A program made the translations under genes and the position numbers. Shown piece by piece: positions 1 through 11,841 of a stretch of DNA of 64,000 nt. Within the stretch, counting starts at the first letter, position 1. Every line of letters begins with the position of its first letter. The DNA comes from Sorghum bicolor (Eukaryota > Streptophyta > Magnoliopsida > Poales > Poaceae). The notes under the pieces were generated by a model, which was not told the origin of the DNA, did no database searches, and saw only the letters and a list, made by a program, of their open reading frames with translations. The DNA is taken from contig NC_012870.2 in assembly GCF_000003195.3 (NCBI RefSeq), positions 37,788,377-37,852,376 of the forward strand, written 5' to 3'.

Positions 1-569
1 GATACGGCGGCAGATCCGGCGGAGTGGTTGCGGTGTTGTCAGTCGACGCTCGACTCGTCCCCAAGAAGGAACCTTGTCTGGTCGAGGGTCAAACGTCGTG
101 CAATGCCCTGGTATCCGGAGCGCTGACCTTGGTTGTCTCGAGGGGGTCCTGATTGGACGTTCCGTCCCTGTTTCCCGCGTCCTGACACGCCCTGGGTCGT
201 TTGGTGGGGAAGGCTGCAAAAAGAACGACAGGACGGGTGCATGTTCCCTATCACGCTTCCCGTGATCAGTGTGTTAGGTGGGAAAGTGACAGGCGCATTA
301 AATGCCCTGGCTCTCGTGCGCGCGTCAGGCGGCGGGCGGCGTCCTTGCGCTCGATGCCTCCCGATTCGCGCGAGCCCGTTTCCGTATTCGATGGTAGCTG
401 GCGCTCGGCCCCTGATCGATTCGCTCGATGCCTTTTCCGTCTTCGAGGCTGCGGTCGTCGACGGCCGCGCACATGTATGACCAGGGCGTCGAGTTGAGGG
501 CCTCGACCTCTGTATGGGTAATCTCATTATGTGCATCCGTGAGGGTACCCCTTACTGATACCCTTGACA
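1..569 (-). mobile_element. O2: Tat-type LTR fragment
   Basis: Read on the minus strand this is the first part of an LTR starting TGTCAAGGGTATCAG at 569. It aligns over most of its length with the start of the O LTR (42250-42885), sharing the stretch with repeated CTCGA/TCGAG words and the same order of segments. The LTR continues beyond the window edge. The base after the terminus is followed by AACTC (570-574), the predicted target duplication. No purine tract lies next to the terminus, so it is the outer end of a 5' LTR or solo LTR. GC-rich reading frames here are LTR sequence, not genes. Confidence 0.85.
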
Positions 570-1321
570 AACTCCTTGTACCAATGTTCTTGAGAGCCTT
601 CCCTGCATTCTTCACCTTCTTAAACATCCTGCAAACAAAAGTTGGCAAAAACACAACTAGTGGAAAATGTGAGAGAAAATGTTAGTGGTCAGCTGTCCGA
701 AATATCAGTAGTCTATGGGTTAATCGTTCAAGACAAGTTTCTATTTTGGCAGAGCCTCCCCCTAAACAACTTTTATTTCCGCTTAGACAACAGGATCACT
801 ACTTACTAGGTGATACTCACTCTCTCACTCAAAAGAACTCTCAATCTTCTCACAGTCAGAGCTATTCTCTGGAAACCGAGAACTACGAGCTTGCAAGGTT
901 TCTGAAATGTGTGTGTGAAGAGAAGGGGAGCTGGAGGTGGCCATTTATAGGCTGAGCAAGGAACAGGGCGGGCGCCCTGGGTAGGTGGGCAGGCGCCCAC
1001 CCCTGGTGTCCATCCTGGGTGTGCCTCCTCCACTTGCTTCCTTGCTTTGATCTCACGCAGAATAATATTGTGTTGGTGGTGGTTGGACGGTGGAAAGATG
1101 TCTGGTGAGTGGAAACATATTGGTGGATGAAATTATGTGATGGGATGTATGTGAGGTGAAGTGTATGACATGTGGGACCCAAGGAGTGTGGGTCATGCTT
1201 CTAGAAGGTTAATATAATTAAATATAATGCAGGAAAATCTATGAGAATTGAAACTTAATTAAAATGATTATGGAAAATATTTTTCTCTCTCCACAATAAT
1301 TAATAAGTATGGGTTGTTACA
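570..1321 (-). mobile_element. S: TGTAAC-type LTR fragment
   Basis: On the minus strand an LTR-like end, TGTAACAACCC, starts at 1321, in the style of chromovirus (Tekay/Del) LTRs such as P and R in this window. The fragment carries a TATA box (943-949) and, upstream of it, a pair of GGGCGCCC-type words near 970-1005. It also has a GGCAGAGCCTCCCC motif (plus strand, about 749-762) that I associate with Tekay LTRs. It is cut at 569 by O2. No coding sequence is visible. The predicted target duplication is CACCA (1322-1326). The lineage is tentative. Confidence 0.6.
943..949 (-). promoter_or_regulatory. TATA box in S LTR
   Basis: CTATAAATGG on the minus strand lies just downstream, in transcription direction, of the GC-rich GGGCGCCC pair, which is the usual layout of an LTR promoter. 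Confidence 0.5.
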
Positions 1322-1508
1322 CACCATGAATATTATTTATATGGGGCTTTTGATTATTATAATAATGCTATGAATAAATGTGACTAATGCAAGATTTAAT
1401 TATGCAAGAATTTAAATATGAGAAAATTAATAATGCGGATAAATACCGATTTACCTCCCGGTGAGGGTTTGGGATTTTTAGGTCCCCCAAGCTGGACCTC
1501 CAAATCTT

Positions 1509-3483
1509 TTAATCTTCTAAATTACCTTCCTCCGGAGATGGTGTCTCCAGTGGTTCTTCATGAACTTCCTTCACTGTAGAGTCTCTCTCTAGTCTGGGTT
1601 TGAATGTGAAGTGTTCTTCTTGTCCGTTTATGTTGAACTTGATTTCTCCTTTCCCAACATCAATGTGGGTATTGGCAGTGCTCAGAAATGGCCTTCCAAG
1701 GATGATGGACACTTTTGAGTCAGGACTCATGTCCAGTACTACGAAGTCTACTGGCACCAGGAAATCTCTGATCTTGACTGGAATGTTCTCGGCGATACCC
1801 AACGGATGTCAAACCGATTGATCCGCTAGTTGTAGGCACATTGATGTTGGTTCTAGGGTCGCATGCTCAAGCTTTTTGTAGACTGATGCTGGCATCACAC
1901 TGACACTTGCTCCAATATCACAAAGTGCATTGTGGAAGTGTTGGTTTCCGATCGAGCAATCAATAGTGGGGCATCCTGGATCTTCCTTCTTCTTTGGTGG
2001 TTTGTTGAGGATAGCCGCACTACATTCTTCTGTCAGCTTGATAACCTCAGTGGTGGGCAGTGGTCTCTTCTTGTTAAGAATATCTCTGATGTACTTCGCA
2101 TATGTAGGTACCTGTATGGCATCCAGTAGAGGTATGTTGACATATAATTTCTAAATGACCTCTACAAACTTACCAAACTGCTCATCCGACTGCAATCCTC
2201 TGTTTCTTCTGGGAAATGGCAAATAGTTGGTGTCGTAAAAATCTTTCCTCATTTCTCCAGTTCTTGGTGGTTGTAGCAGATCTTCTTCAACTGGGCTTTC
2301 TTCTTTTATCACTGCTGGTTGCACTGGTGCTGATGTTCTTTGTTTCTCTTTTGGGTATGGGGGATCTCTGGTGGCTTTGCCTCCTCTAGTAGTTATTTTC
2401 TTTACCTGCTCAATGTTAGTAGCAACAGGCAGTGCAGCAGCTATCTTTATTAATTTAAGCTCTACCCTTTTATTAAGAGTGTTTTGCTCAGCAAAGGCAG
2501 TTAGTAGAAAATCCATTTTATTGTGTATATCTTTTAGAGATGATTCATTTGTGTCTAGCCTTTGTTTAACTTCATCATTAATTTTGGTTTGTTGAGCAAT
2601 TATCTCTTTTAATGAAAGTTGCTTGAAAGTATTACCTAAATTCATACCTTTGCTATTGGGTTGACTCGAAGTTGGTTGATATTTGTATGCTGTCTCAATG
2701 GCCCTTTGATCTTCTTTGAACTTGGCCCTCTGGTCAATCCAATGGAGCAAATTTTCCATCTTAGTTGATAATGCATTTACTTCTTCTGGTATTTCTTCAG
2801 TTTGATGATATTGTTGAGCTTTATCTTGGAACTAGCTTGGATTTTCAGCTATCTTATCCAAAAGTATCTCTGCTTTTCCAATTGTAAGCTCCAAAAATGA
2901 TCCCTTAGCAGATGCATCTAGACACTCACGAGCCTTCTGGGTTAATCCGTGGTAGAAGGTCCGCATAAGTAACCATGTGGCCATTCCATGGTGAGGACAA
3001 TCTGATATGTATCCTTGAAAATGCTCCCATGCTTCTGAAATGGCTTCTGTCTTCTGCTGTTGAAAACTTACAATATTTCCTCTTAAGGCAGTTGTTTTGC
3101 CTATAGGGAAAAACTTTGATAGAAAGGCATCTGACAAGTTCGTCTAGTTGTTGATGTTATCTTGATGAGTGTAGAACCACTTCCTCGCTTTCCCTTCTAG
3201 TGATAATGGAAAAAGGCGAAGTAGTATGACGTCTTTGTCAACTCCGTTGATGTGGATTGTGCTTCCAATCTCTAAAAAATTCTGCAAGTGTGCACTAGCA
3301 TCTTCATTTGCCTTTCCACTGAATTGTGTAGCTTGTACCAAATTGATGAGGCTTGACTTGAGCTCGAACTCGCGTACTCCTTCTTCTACTGCAAATCTTG
3401 GACCAGTTGAAATGTTCTCAAGACTTAGAGCAGAGAATTCTTGCAAGGTCTTTTGTGCCGTAGCTTCAGCAATTGGTAGCTAG
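1509..3483 (-). pseudogene. Q gag-protease pseudogene
   Basis: One continuous minus-strand frame encodes an Athila-type gag followed by a retroviral-type aspartic protease, broken only by stops. The gag part shows the conserved run around QFSGKANEDASAHLQNF, then RLFPLSLEGKARKWFY, FLSKFFPIGKTTALRG and the FYHGL block. I did not find a zinc knuckle. The protease part has CDIGASVSVMP (active-site Asp), then VSIILGRPFL near the end. In-frame stops lie at 3144-3146, 2832-2834, 2151-2153 and 1809-1811. Each fits a single C-to-T change in a CAG or CG context on one strand, and no frameshift is needed to link the pieces. The product would be the structural polyprotein and its processing enzyme. It cannot now be made full length. 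Confidence 0.88.
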
Positions 3484-3742
3484 CTTCTTCTTTTCTTGAT
3501 TTCTTTGGTTCTGATGATGAAGAGTTGAATGTACCCAAAGTCAATCCTGATATACCCTGTATAAAAATATAAACATAGAAAAACAACAGGGTGAACCTGC
3601 CAAAGCAGAGGTGCCTTGTTATGATTTCTCACTTAGTAGCTGTTTTATGCAATTATTTATCTATAGTCTAGTCTAAAATTTTAAATGAATAACCTTGACT
3701 GATTTACTGGCTTCCCTTACCGTTCCTATGTGTTACCCTTTT

Positions 3743-3762
3743 GTTCCCCGGCAACAGCGCCA
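3743..3762 (-). other. Q primer binding site (tRNA-Asp type)
   Basis: On the minus strand TGGCGCTGTTGCCGGGGAAC lies 8 bases after the LTR end. It matches the complement of the 3' end of plant tRNA-Asp except for one C-to-T change. This primer is characteristic of the Athila lineage. Confidence 0.8.
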
Positions 3763-3770
3763 CAAATGCT

Positions 3771-5290
3771 TGTTGACACTAGCTAACACCACTTAGATAA
3801 TAAGTTGTCATCCCCAGCATGGTGCCAGAGTGTACAAAGGTATTTATAAATGTAAAGGCTCTATAGAAAATAATCTATTCTATCCGCAAGCGCACACATA
3901 AAATACCTCATTGTAGCATTTCACCAGGATAAGTATTCCAGGTATCGCTATTTATAATTCTGCTTAAGAGAACAAAAGGGATGAAATTAAATTAAGGACA
4001 AAATCTATCAAGGCATAGACTAGAGATAAACTTGCAAGAACATGATTACTAATGAGAAACTCGTCACACAGTCACTTACTTTGGCAGGGGGTAAACCATA
4101 AAGATAATGATAATGAATTATAAGTTCAAGGGATAAAGAACACAGCGATTAAAAAATAGACTACTCCTCATATATGTAGGTGATGTCGGATTAGCTAGAG
4201 AATGGATTCTAAGTTATCTACTAACTATTAAGTCATAATCTACTCTAGTTATCTACAAGATCATATATAGCATAAAAGGCTCTTCATTCATGTATAAGGA
4301 ACATTGATAAAGTAAATCAGAGCATCACACGACTTACTCCACAATACCGGTTCTGCCTGTCATATCAACGGAGGGTGGACTATATAAGAATCAACGAAGC
4401 TGTCACTATCACGAACTACCACACGACCCGGCCAATAGGATACATTTGCAGATAAATAACATCTAAGCACCACGCTCACATATGATCTATCACCTAACTC
4501 CCTCGCGTCAAGAGCTAAGCGCTTTGCAAACTTATACATAAACTCATTATCAATTAAAACTATATCAAATATAGAACTAGAACAAACTAAGAACATAATA
4601 ATTAGAGACATAATGCAATTAGAACAAAGAATTAGAGAAAGATATGAATAATACCAATCTTTATTTCTGAAGATCCGAATCCAGAGCGTAGTGCTCTACT
4701 TCTCTAATTGCTATCTAATCAAACCTCTAAACTTGAAGGATTAGGGAGTAGCTAATTCTAATTCTCTGTGGGAGAGAAGCTCTAAACCCTAACTTTGATG
4801 GCTACCTCTGAATAATGATTTCTTCTCTTCTCCTCCCTCCTCCAGGGGGGAGACGCCTTGGTTTTATAGTCCCTTCAAGTGAATTTGAGCCGTCGGATCA
4901 AACCGACATTGATTGTGTGGTTTAGATTGATCCTTTAGGTCGGTGGAGTTTAGCCCCGAACCAAAGTCCTGATCCAACTCCTGGCCAGGGTGGGCGCCCA
5001 AGGGGGGTGGGCGGGCGCCCTGCCCCCGAGCCCGATCCTCTTCTCGTTCGTTCCTGTGGCTTCTGGACTCTTCTAGATTAAAGAAAATTGCGCGGCACGT
5101 AATTATCTCGTTGTAAACATGACATGTGGGCCTTCTCTCCATATTCTCTGACAACCCCCTGCAGAAATAGATAAACACCAAAGCTCGTGGAATTCTGTCA
5201 GATAAAACCCTAATTCTAGATGTTTGTTTCATATTGATCCTTTTTCATGTTTATTTGATTATTAGTTTTAGTACTTAAGGACCGTCAACA
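3771..5290 (-). repeat. Q 5' LTR
   Basis: 1520 bp, bounded by TGTTGACACT and GGACCGTCAACA, which form inverted termini. It has a TATA box on the minus strand at 4861-4868 (TATAAAAC) and, upstream of it in transcription direction, two GGGCGCCC-type words near 4985-5020. Small frames inside it are not convincing genes. Confidence 0.88.
4861..4868 (-). promoter_or_regulatory. TATA box in Q LTR
   Basis: TATAAAAC on the minus strand, about 120 bp downstream of the paired GC-rich words in the U3 region. Confidence 0.5.
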
Positions 5291-6789
5291 AGCGCTACGA
5301 TCACACGGACGTAAAGATCACGAAAATCGGAGCTAAAACGTAGAAGTTATGAATTTTCCAAGATTTTATATAGAAAATAAATTAATTAATTAAAGTCACG
5401 AAATTAAAAAGTTTCAAACTGAGTAAACAATTTTACTAACATGTAGAGCTCATTAATAACAATTCAACGCGATTTGAATGGACAAAAACGGATTTACAAT
5501 GAACATTTTATGGCTAAACCAGTTTTAGTGGCAATTTTGTAATTATCTGAAAACGCCTTTTCTCTTGAACCGACGGGAATACGTTTTCTGAACTTGGAAA
5601 GCGTATTCCAACTCGGGCCCAGGGACTGAGGGTTGAATAAAGGAAAACTCCAGGGACTCTTAAAGCAAAAGTGACACCGAAACATTATGTTCTAATCTGG
5701 AGCGTTGATTTTAGATCTAAAGGTCGAGGATCGATTCAGGGGGGAGGGAGAGAGGGTGCCGGCCGGCTTCAAGGTCCTGGCGGTGGCGCCATGGCCGGGA
5801 AGCTTTGCTCCTCGCCGGAGTTAGGCGATCCAGTGATTTAGAGCGCCATTCGCATAACTAAAGACATGGGGACAAAGAGAAGGGAATTGCGAACTCACCC
5901 AACCACTTTTCGTGTTCGGGGATGGCTCGAAGAGGTCCGGCGATGGGGAATGGCGGGCGGCGGCTCCCTGTACTTGTTCGGCGAGCATTAGAACACAAAA
6001 CAAAGCGAGGGAAAATGAAGGGAAGGGTTCAGTGGCTTCGCAGACCTGGAACGAAGCTTGGCAAGGGCTCGAACTCGTTGAAACGGTCGCGAGACGCGAA
6101 CTCCCTGATGGCGGACGTGTCCAAACTCGACGAGATCCTGCTCTCGGTATCTAAGGCGGCTAGGGTCTCCAACGTCGCAGCAAGAAGGAAACGGGGCATA
6201 GAGTGATATCGCAGAGCTTACAAGGGCAACTTGCCTCACCCCCATGTGACAAATCCCGCAAGAATCAGGATCATGCGGATTTGGTTACCGTGATGGATTC
6301 CGGCTTGAGCACGACACAAGGAAGAAGACGGAAGGGGAGGGGGAACGCTGATAGGTGGGGACAGTGCGGGAGAGAGAGAGGAGAGGGAGGGAGCGCTCTG
6401 AGCCGGGTGCGGGCCACCTTGGGCCAGAAGCAGGCCGTGCAAGGTGGGAGGTGGAGTGGGCCTTCGGGCCAGAAAGCAGAGGGGGAAAGGTTTTTCTCTT
6501 TTTTTTCTTTTCTTTTGTTTGTTAGCTTTTCTTTTATTTCCAAAACCCATTTCATGACAATTTGAAAACCGTTTTCAAATCGGTTTGAAATGATTTTGAA
6601 CTTGGATAAAATTCACACAATACAATGAAAATAAATGCTCCAAAATGAATGCGCAAACAAGTTGCTAAATCCTATGATAATTTTTATTCAAATGAAAAAA
6701 TATTATTTCTCTATGTTTCATGAGCACAAAAATACAAAATTAAATCATTTTAACTCGATTTTCTAGAAAACAATTTTTAGGGTGTTACA
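5291..6789 (-). repeat. P 3' LTR, incomplete
   Basis: Corresponds to about 10391-11841 of the right LTR, starting at the common CTACGATCACACGG / TTACGATCACACGG run and ending GGTGTTACA. One insertion of about 45 bp distinguishes the copies near 6040-6090 (present here, absent at the equivalent place near 11140). GC-rich open frames between 5900 and 6560 are open in both copies only in part, and I regard them as LTR sequence. Confidence 0.85.
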
Positions 6790-6790
6790 A

Positions 6791-6808
6791 ATCTACCCCC
6801 TTAAAATG
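6791..6808 (-). other. P polypurine tract
   Basis: Minus strand TTTTAAGGGGGTAGAT abuts the 3' LTR. Similar purine motifs recur at about 7537-7552 and 7914-7925 inside the element. Confidence 0.65.
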
Positions 6809-6913
6809 AATCTCGTCCTCGAGATTCAGAAAAGACACGGATTCCAAAAGAGAAATAGGAACAAGATTTCGATAACTATTTCCACTTCACAACTTGTGTT
6901 CCAAATGAACGAC

Positions 6914-7395
6914 TTATGTCTCGGGATCACAACTTGTGAACAGAGTTTGCATAGAATGTCTATTATTCCTAATTGATTGAAGTCCATCTTTACTACCAAC
7001 CTTTTGACTCACAACCACAGGATATGGTAACTTAGCATGGATATGCCTCCTCAGGAGTGGACCACGTTGATACTCAACTCTCTTCCCTGGTGGTGCGGTT
7101 AAGAAAATTTTCCACTGGGTAGCATATATCACTCCTTTGTATGCACATGACCATCCATTGCCAAGAACCAAAGGAATGTCAAGTGACTCTAGCACGATGA
7201 GATTTACAGTGAAGTTCTCCTTTTACACTTCCGTCGTTGTGGATTTTGATTTGATTCAATGCCAACTTGCTCTACTGTATTGTTATTTTGATAGTACTCA
7301 GCATTGTCATACACATAACATCTTTCTTCAAAGGCAAGATGATCATACTCTTCCCACATATCCATGAGAGGTGTCATATTGGGCTCCTGATCCAT
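6914..7395 (-). pseudogene. P decayed protease-like fragment
   Basis: Two adjoining minus-strand frames hold a remnant resembling the end of a chromovirus aspartic protease. The readable part is IPLVLGNGWSCAYKGVI followed by a basic LTAPPGKRVEY segment; the family has an LGMDWL-type motif there. The active-site Asp region is not recognisable, and no reverse transcriptase or integrase follows. It is probably all that is left of the pol gene after internal deletion. A chance resemblance cannot be excluded. Confidence 0.35.
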
Positions 7396-9240
7396 GGGAC
7401 ACTGCGCTCCCCGTCATCAAGTGACCAAAATCAGTAACACAAACAAGGATAGATGATCATAACCATAAAATATCTCAGAAGGCAATTATCACTTCAAGAT
7501 AGTTTTAAAATGCATCATCTTGTGATATCAAGATGCTACCCCCCTTAAAATGAGATTGATTGGGGGACAAGGACTGGTTCTCCTATCCTTTTTTGGATGC
7601 TACACATCATAGTCTTTTACATTCGTTGTACCGATTCTCTTGATCCAAGGTTAGTTTCATCACTCAGTTCCAATTATCGGTACCTTTATCACAGTTAAGT
7701 TGCTTCACTCATATTGTATATATAACTTCGTAAACTTTGGTGTCATCTGATCCTCACAACTCTCAATCCATGAGTATCAGCAATGACATATATCTCCATT
7801 AATATTCTCTAAATGGGATGATATCTTGAATCAAAATCCAATTTACCAAGCACTTGTGATCCTTACCTATGATCCAACTTTAACCAATTTTTCTCCTTGT
7901 AACTCCTTTAACTAGGCTACCCCCCTTATGAATAGTCAATTAGGGGCACAAGAAAGGTAGCTTGCATGTTTTCCAGACAAGTTAACTAACATTAAGAACT
8001 TCTGACATCCCGAGGCACTTATATGTAAGAGAGGAACAAATATCATGAAACCTTCTCATGATATGAAAAACGCCAGCATAGTAAAATAGACATAACTCTT
8101 ATTATGCCAATCCAATAGAGTTATAGTTTATACTGTTAGAAAACTTATGAAATTCTCTACAACTTTCATGTATAAGACCTTCTTAGATTCTGTTTTTAAG
8201 CTTAGGTAAAACAACCAAACATAATATTCCTCGTGACAATGTCTTAGGACATATGCAGTAAATTGCAGAAGTCATATCTCGGTCTCCATAAATCCTTTGA
8301 TGACGATCCTCACATTGTTGAAAAGCTTATAAAATCCTCAACAACTTTCGTATAGAACGTTTTCCCATATTCTGAAGTTAATTTAGCTGAAACTGGGAAT
8401 TACCAGGTCTGTCCGGATTTAGAAACAGAACAGAAACATCCAATTGTAGATATCCTATCTTAGGTTCTACTTATCCAAATAAGTTCCAGCTTATACCGTT
8501 GAAAATCTTAGCAAATTGTCTATAACTTCTCTGTAGAACACTTTTCCAAATTCTATAGTTATATTTGTCTCAAACTGTCAGTAACCGAAACTGGTTCAGG
8601 TTCTTGACAGCACAGTTGTATCATTTTGTGATTTTTGTAACTTCCAAACCATAATAGCTATGATGGTCATTCTTGCGGTCAGGGAAAGACCTTGAAGTCT
8701 ATTTGTTTCCAGAAAAAGTTGATAGACTTCGCACGATTAAAACTTGAGATACACCAGAATCATCGCAGACTGCTCCAGAAATTAGCAAGGGATAGAAACA
8801 AGAGATAGCCAAACCCAACTACTTATTTCATTAATCCTTATGCCTTAGGTCTATAAACTAATGAAATTGTGGAGAAATCCCACAAGATCATTGCAATCAT
8901 TACAAATATCCAAATCAAGCATAAGCATAATAACAAACCAACTAAGCACACTTCACTCAACTTGCGATACTATCGTTCTCTTCATAGAAGGGCAAAGATC
9001 CTAAAATTCTCTTTCAACTACGTAAGCAGGTGGTAAGAGGAGATTCTATAAGCATACCAAATCAAGGAGTAAAGATGAGAACAAGTATTTTTAAAATAAG
9101 CAACAAGGTAAAGATTAATAGCAATGGAAAAGATATAGAATAGAGAAAAATATCAAGGTTTATAGAACAAGAATTTTATAACAATTTTAAAACCTTAAGA
9201 TGACTAATTTCTAACTATGCTTGCATTCTACAGTCAACAT
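7396..9240 (-). other. P leader and internal non-coding region
   Basis: AT-rich, with stops in all frames; no gene found. It contains the degenerate tandem repeat at about 8087-8790 and two internal purine tracts. Confidence 0.6.
8087..8790. repeat. Degenerate tandem repeat, about 181 bp period
   Basis: A motif of the form GTTGAAAAnCTTAnnAAAT, followed by a block like ACAACTTTCnTGTAnAAC and then TTTTCnnATTCTG, begins at about 8135, 8317 and 8498. That is a period of 182 and 181 bp, with a more decayed fourth copy to about 8790. Identity between units is only moderate. Confidence 0.6.
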
Positions 9241-9253
9241 TGCTTTGATACCA
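9241..9253 (-). other. P primer binding site (initiator tRNA-Met)
   Basis: Minus strand TGGTATCAAAGCA, three bases after the LTR end ATTACA. It matches the plant initiator-Met primer site at most positions. Confidence 0.8.
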
Positions 9254-9256
9254 CTT

Positions 9257-11841
9257 TGTAATACTCGATTTTAAGAACAAAACCAGATATGCACCATATG
9301 TGAGTTTCAAAAGGCAAATCTCACATATAAGCTACAAATAAGTGGTAGTATCAAAAGACAGTGCATAAATTATATAACGTACTTAGTATAAAAGAGATAA
9401 CCTTTGATAGCAAACAGCAGATAGACGACTCCAAACTTCGGGTATTAACTTCACTCAACAGGATCTAACTGACTGGTTGATCACAAGCCTAAACTTCTCC
9501 TGAGGTTTGGGGGAAATAGCAAGAGTGAGTCCATGTCGAACTCCACAAGTATAGCAACTAGATTATATAGATCCCACAATCTCATGATCAATGTGACATA
9601 AATAATGTAGAGCATTAAATAGTAAATAATGAGCATATTTAACACACAAGAATCATCATCGTCGATGCAAGAATCCCTAAGGCCGCTCTTGACCGTGAGC
9701 ACGGCTAGTATACTAGTTTTAACACTCTGCAGAGGTTGTACATCTTTACCCATGAGTCATGATTTACCCTTTCGCCCGAGGTGATGAGCCTCTTAACCCA
9801 CTACCAAGGAAGGTCGGTAGAGATCACTATGAAGCCTTTCAAAAGTTCGTCTAACATGTTAGAGCCGCAAGGTTTCCTTTGCGCGTAGATATAGAGGCCC
9901 CCTTCCGATGGCACAATGACTCGCAGCCTATACACAAACAGACAGAGGCCACACTATACCCAAAACGGTTCAGCCCCTCCGCCCTTTCGGCTAACCTCTA
10001 ATAAGCTAGAAAAGGTCTTCATAGTGAGCTAGCCCTCATGGTTGCACTGTTGTCCCGGTTATCACTTACAGATAAATCATCAAGTGGCTAAAAAGTCATT
10101 TTTATCATTTATTACTTAACATTAATCTAGTCACAGGATCATGGTCACAGAAATAAAACCCAAATGCTATACTTGCCATGATCCAATTGCTCTTGCTTAT
10201 CCTTTTGGTTCTGCTGGTCTTACTTGTTGCCAAAGCTCTGATCTTGATTACTGAAGTTGCTCTCTGTCTAAACTCGATCATCGATCACACAAACAAACGG
10301 AGATAACATACATGAAGCAAACATGGCTATAATTAGAACAGTACACCAATCATATAAAAACAGTATGAAAAGTTTATAAAATGATTCTACGCAGTGTTAC
10401 GATCACACGGACGTAAAGATCACGAAAATCGGAGCTAAAACGTAGAAGTTATGAATTTTCTAAGATTTTATATAGAAAAGAAATTAATTAATTAATGTCA
10501 CGAAATTAAAAAGTTTCAAACTGAGTAAACAATTTTACTAACATGTAGAGCTCATTAATAAGAATTCAACGCAATTTGAATGGACAAAAACGGAATTAAA
10601 ATGAACATTTTATGGCTAAAACAGTTTCAGTGGCAATTTTGTAATTATCTGAAAATGCCTTTTCTCTTGAACCGACGGGAATATGTTTTCTGAACTTGGA
10701 AAGCGTATTCCAACTCGGGCGCCAGGGTCTGAGGGTTGAATAAAGGAAAACTCCAGGGACTCTTAAAGCAAAAGTGACACCGAAACGTTATGTTCTAATC
10801 TGGAGCATTGATTTTAGATCTAAAGGTGGAGGATCGATTAGGGGGGGAGGGAGAGAGGGTGTCGGCCGGCTTCAAGGTCCTGGCGGCGGCGCCATGGCCG
10901 GGAAGCTTTGCTCCTCGCCGGAGTTAGGCGATCCGGTGATTTAGAGCGCCATTCGCATAACTAAAGACACGGGGACAAAGAGAAGGGAATTGCGAACTCA
11001 CCCAACCACTTTTCGTGTTCGGGGATGGCTCGGAGTGGTCCGGCAATGGGGAATGGCGGGTGGTGGCTCCCTGTACTTGTTCGGCAAGCATTAGAACACA
11101 AGATAAAGCGAGGGAAAACGAAGGGAAGGGTTCGGTCGCTTGGCAAGGGCTCGAACTCCCCGACGGCGGCCGTGTCCAAACTCGGCGAGATCCTGCTCTC
11201 GGTATCTAAGGCGACTAGGGTCTCAATCGTCGCGGCAAGAAGGAAACGGGGCGTAGAGTGATATCGCAGAGCTTAAAAGGGCAACTTGGCTCACCCCACG
11301 TGACAAATCCCGCAAGAATCGGGATCATGTGGATTTGGTTACCGTGATGGAGTCCGGCTTGAGCACGACACAAGGAAGAAGACGGAAGGGGAAGGGGAAC
11401 GCTGACAGGTGGGGATGGTGCGGCAGAGAGAGGAGAGGGGGGGAGCACGCTGATCAGGGTGCGGGCCAGCTTGGGCCAGAAGCAGGCCATGCGAGGTGGG
11501 AGGTGGAGTGGGCCTTCGGGCCAGAAAGCAGAGGGGGAAAAAGTTTTTCTCTTTTTTTATTTTCTTTTGTTTGTTTTCTTTTCTTTTATTTCCAAAACAT
11601 ATTTCAAGACAATTTGAAAACCATTTTCAAATCGGTTTGAAATGATTTTGAACTTGGATAAAATTCACACAATACAATGAAAATAAATGCTCCAAAATGA
11701 ATGCGCAAACAAGTTGCTAAATCTTATGATAAATTTTATTCAAATGAAAAAATATTATTTCTCTATGTTTCATGAGCACAAAAATACAAAATTAAATCAT
11801 TTTATCTCTATTTCCTAGAAAACAATTTATAGGGTGTTACA
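9257..11841 (-). repeat. P 5' LTR
   Basis: 2585 bp. Sense-strand start is TGTAACACCCTATAAATTG (from 11841), end is CGAGTATTACA (9257). No protein family was recognised. The pyrimidine-rich stretch near 11550 and several GC-rich frames are LTR sequence. Confidence 0.85.

Larger units (their letters stand above)
1322..5290 (-). mobile_element. Q: Athila-type element, 5' part
   Basis: Minus-strand element with a complete 5' LTR (3771-5290), a tRNA-Asp type primer site and a gag-protease reading frame ending near 1509. The left part, with 3' LTR and any polymerase, is missing because S interrupts it at 1321. After the protease stop, at 1483-1493, lies a purine motif AGCTTGGGGGA (minus strand) that other Athila-type elements here also carry. 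1322-1480 is AT-rich and shows nothing coding. Q itself interrupts the left LTR of P; the predicted duplication is AGCGC (5291-5295). Confidence 0.85.
5291..11841 (-). mobile_element. P: non-autonomous Tekay-like element
   Basis: Minus-strand element with a complete right (5') LTR at 9257-11841 and an incomplete left (3') LTR at 5291-6789. The two LTRs match closely over their common 1.45-1.5 kb. The left LTR lacks about 1.1 kb because Q is inserted at its edge. The internal region (6790-9256) is only about 2.5 kb and encodes at most a decayed protease fragment, so the element was non-autonomous. The LTR start TGTAACACCCT, its large size and the initiator-Met primer site point to a Tekay/Del-type chromovirus derivative. 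It interrupts N; the predicted duplication is GTTTC (11842-11846). Confidence 0.82.

Noticed and set aside
1..536. Long GC-rich overlapping frames on both strands near the window start
   Set aside because: The region aligns with the LTR of O (42250-42885), and open frames on both strands are expected in GC-rich LTR DNA. No domain was recognised.
5912..6565. Possible small genes in the GC-rich part of P
   Set aside because: They lie inside an LTR. The second copy at 11015-11640 has indels that shift these frames, so there is no sign of coding constraint.
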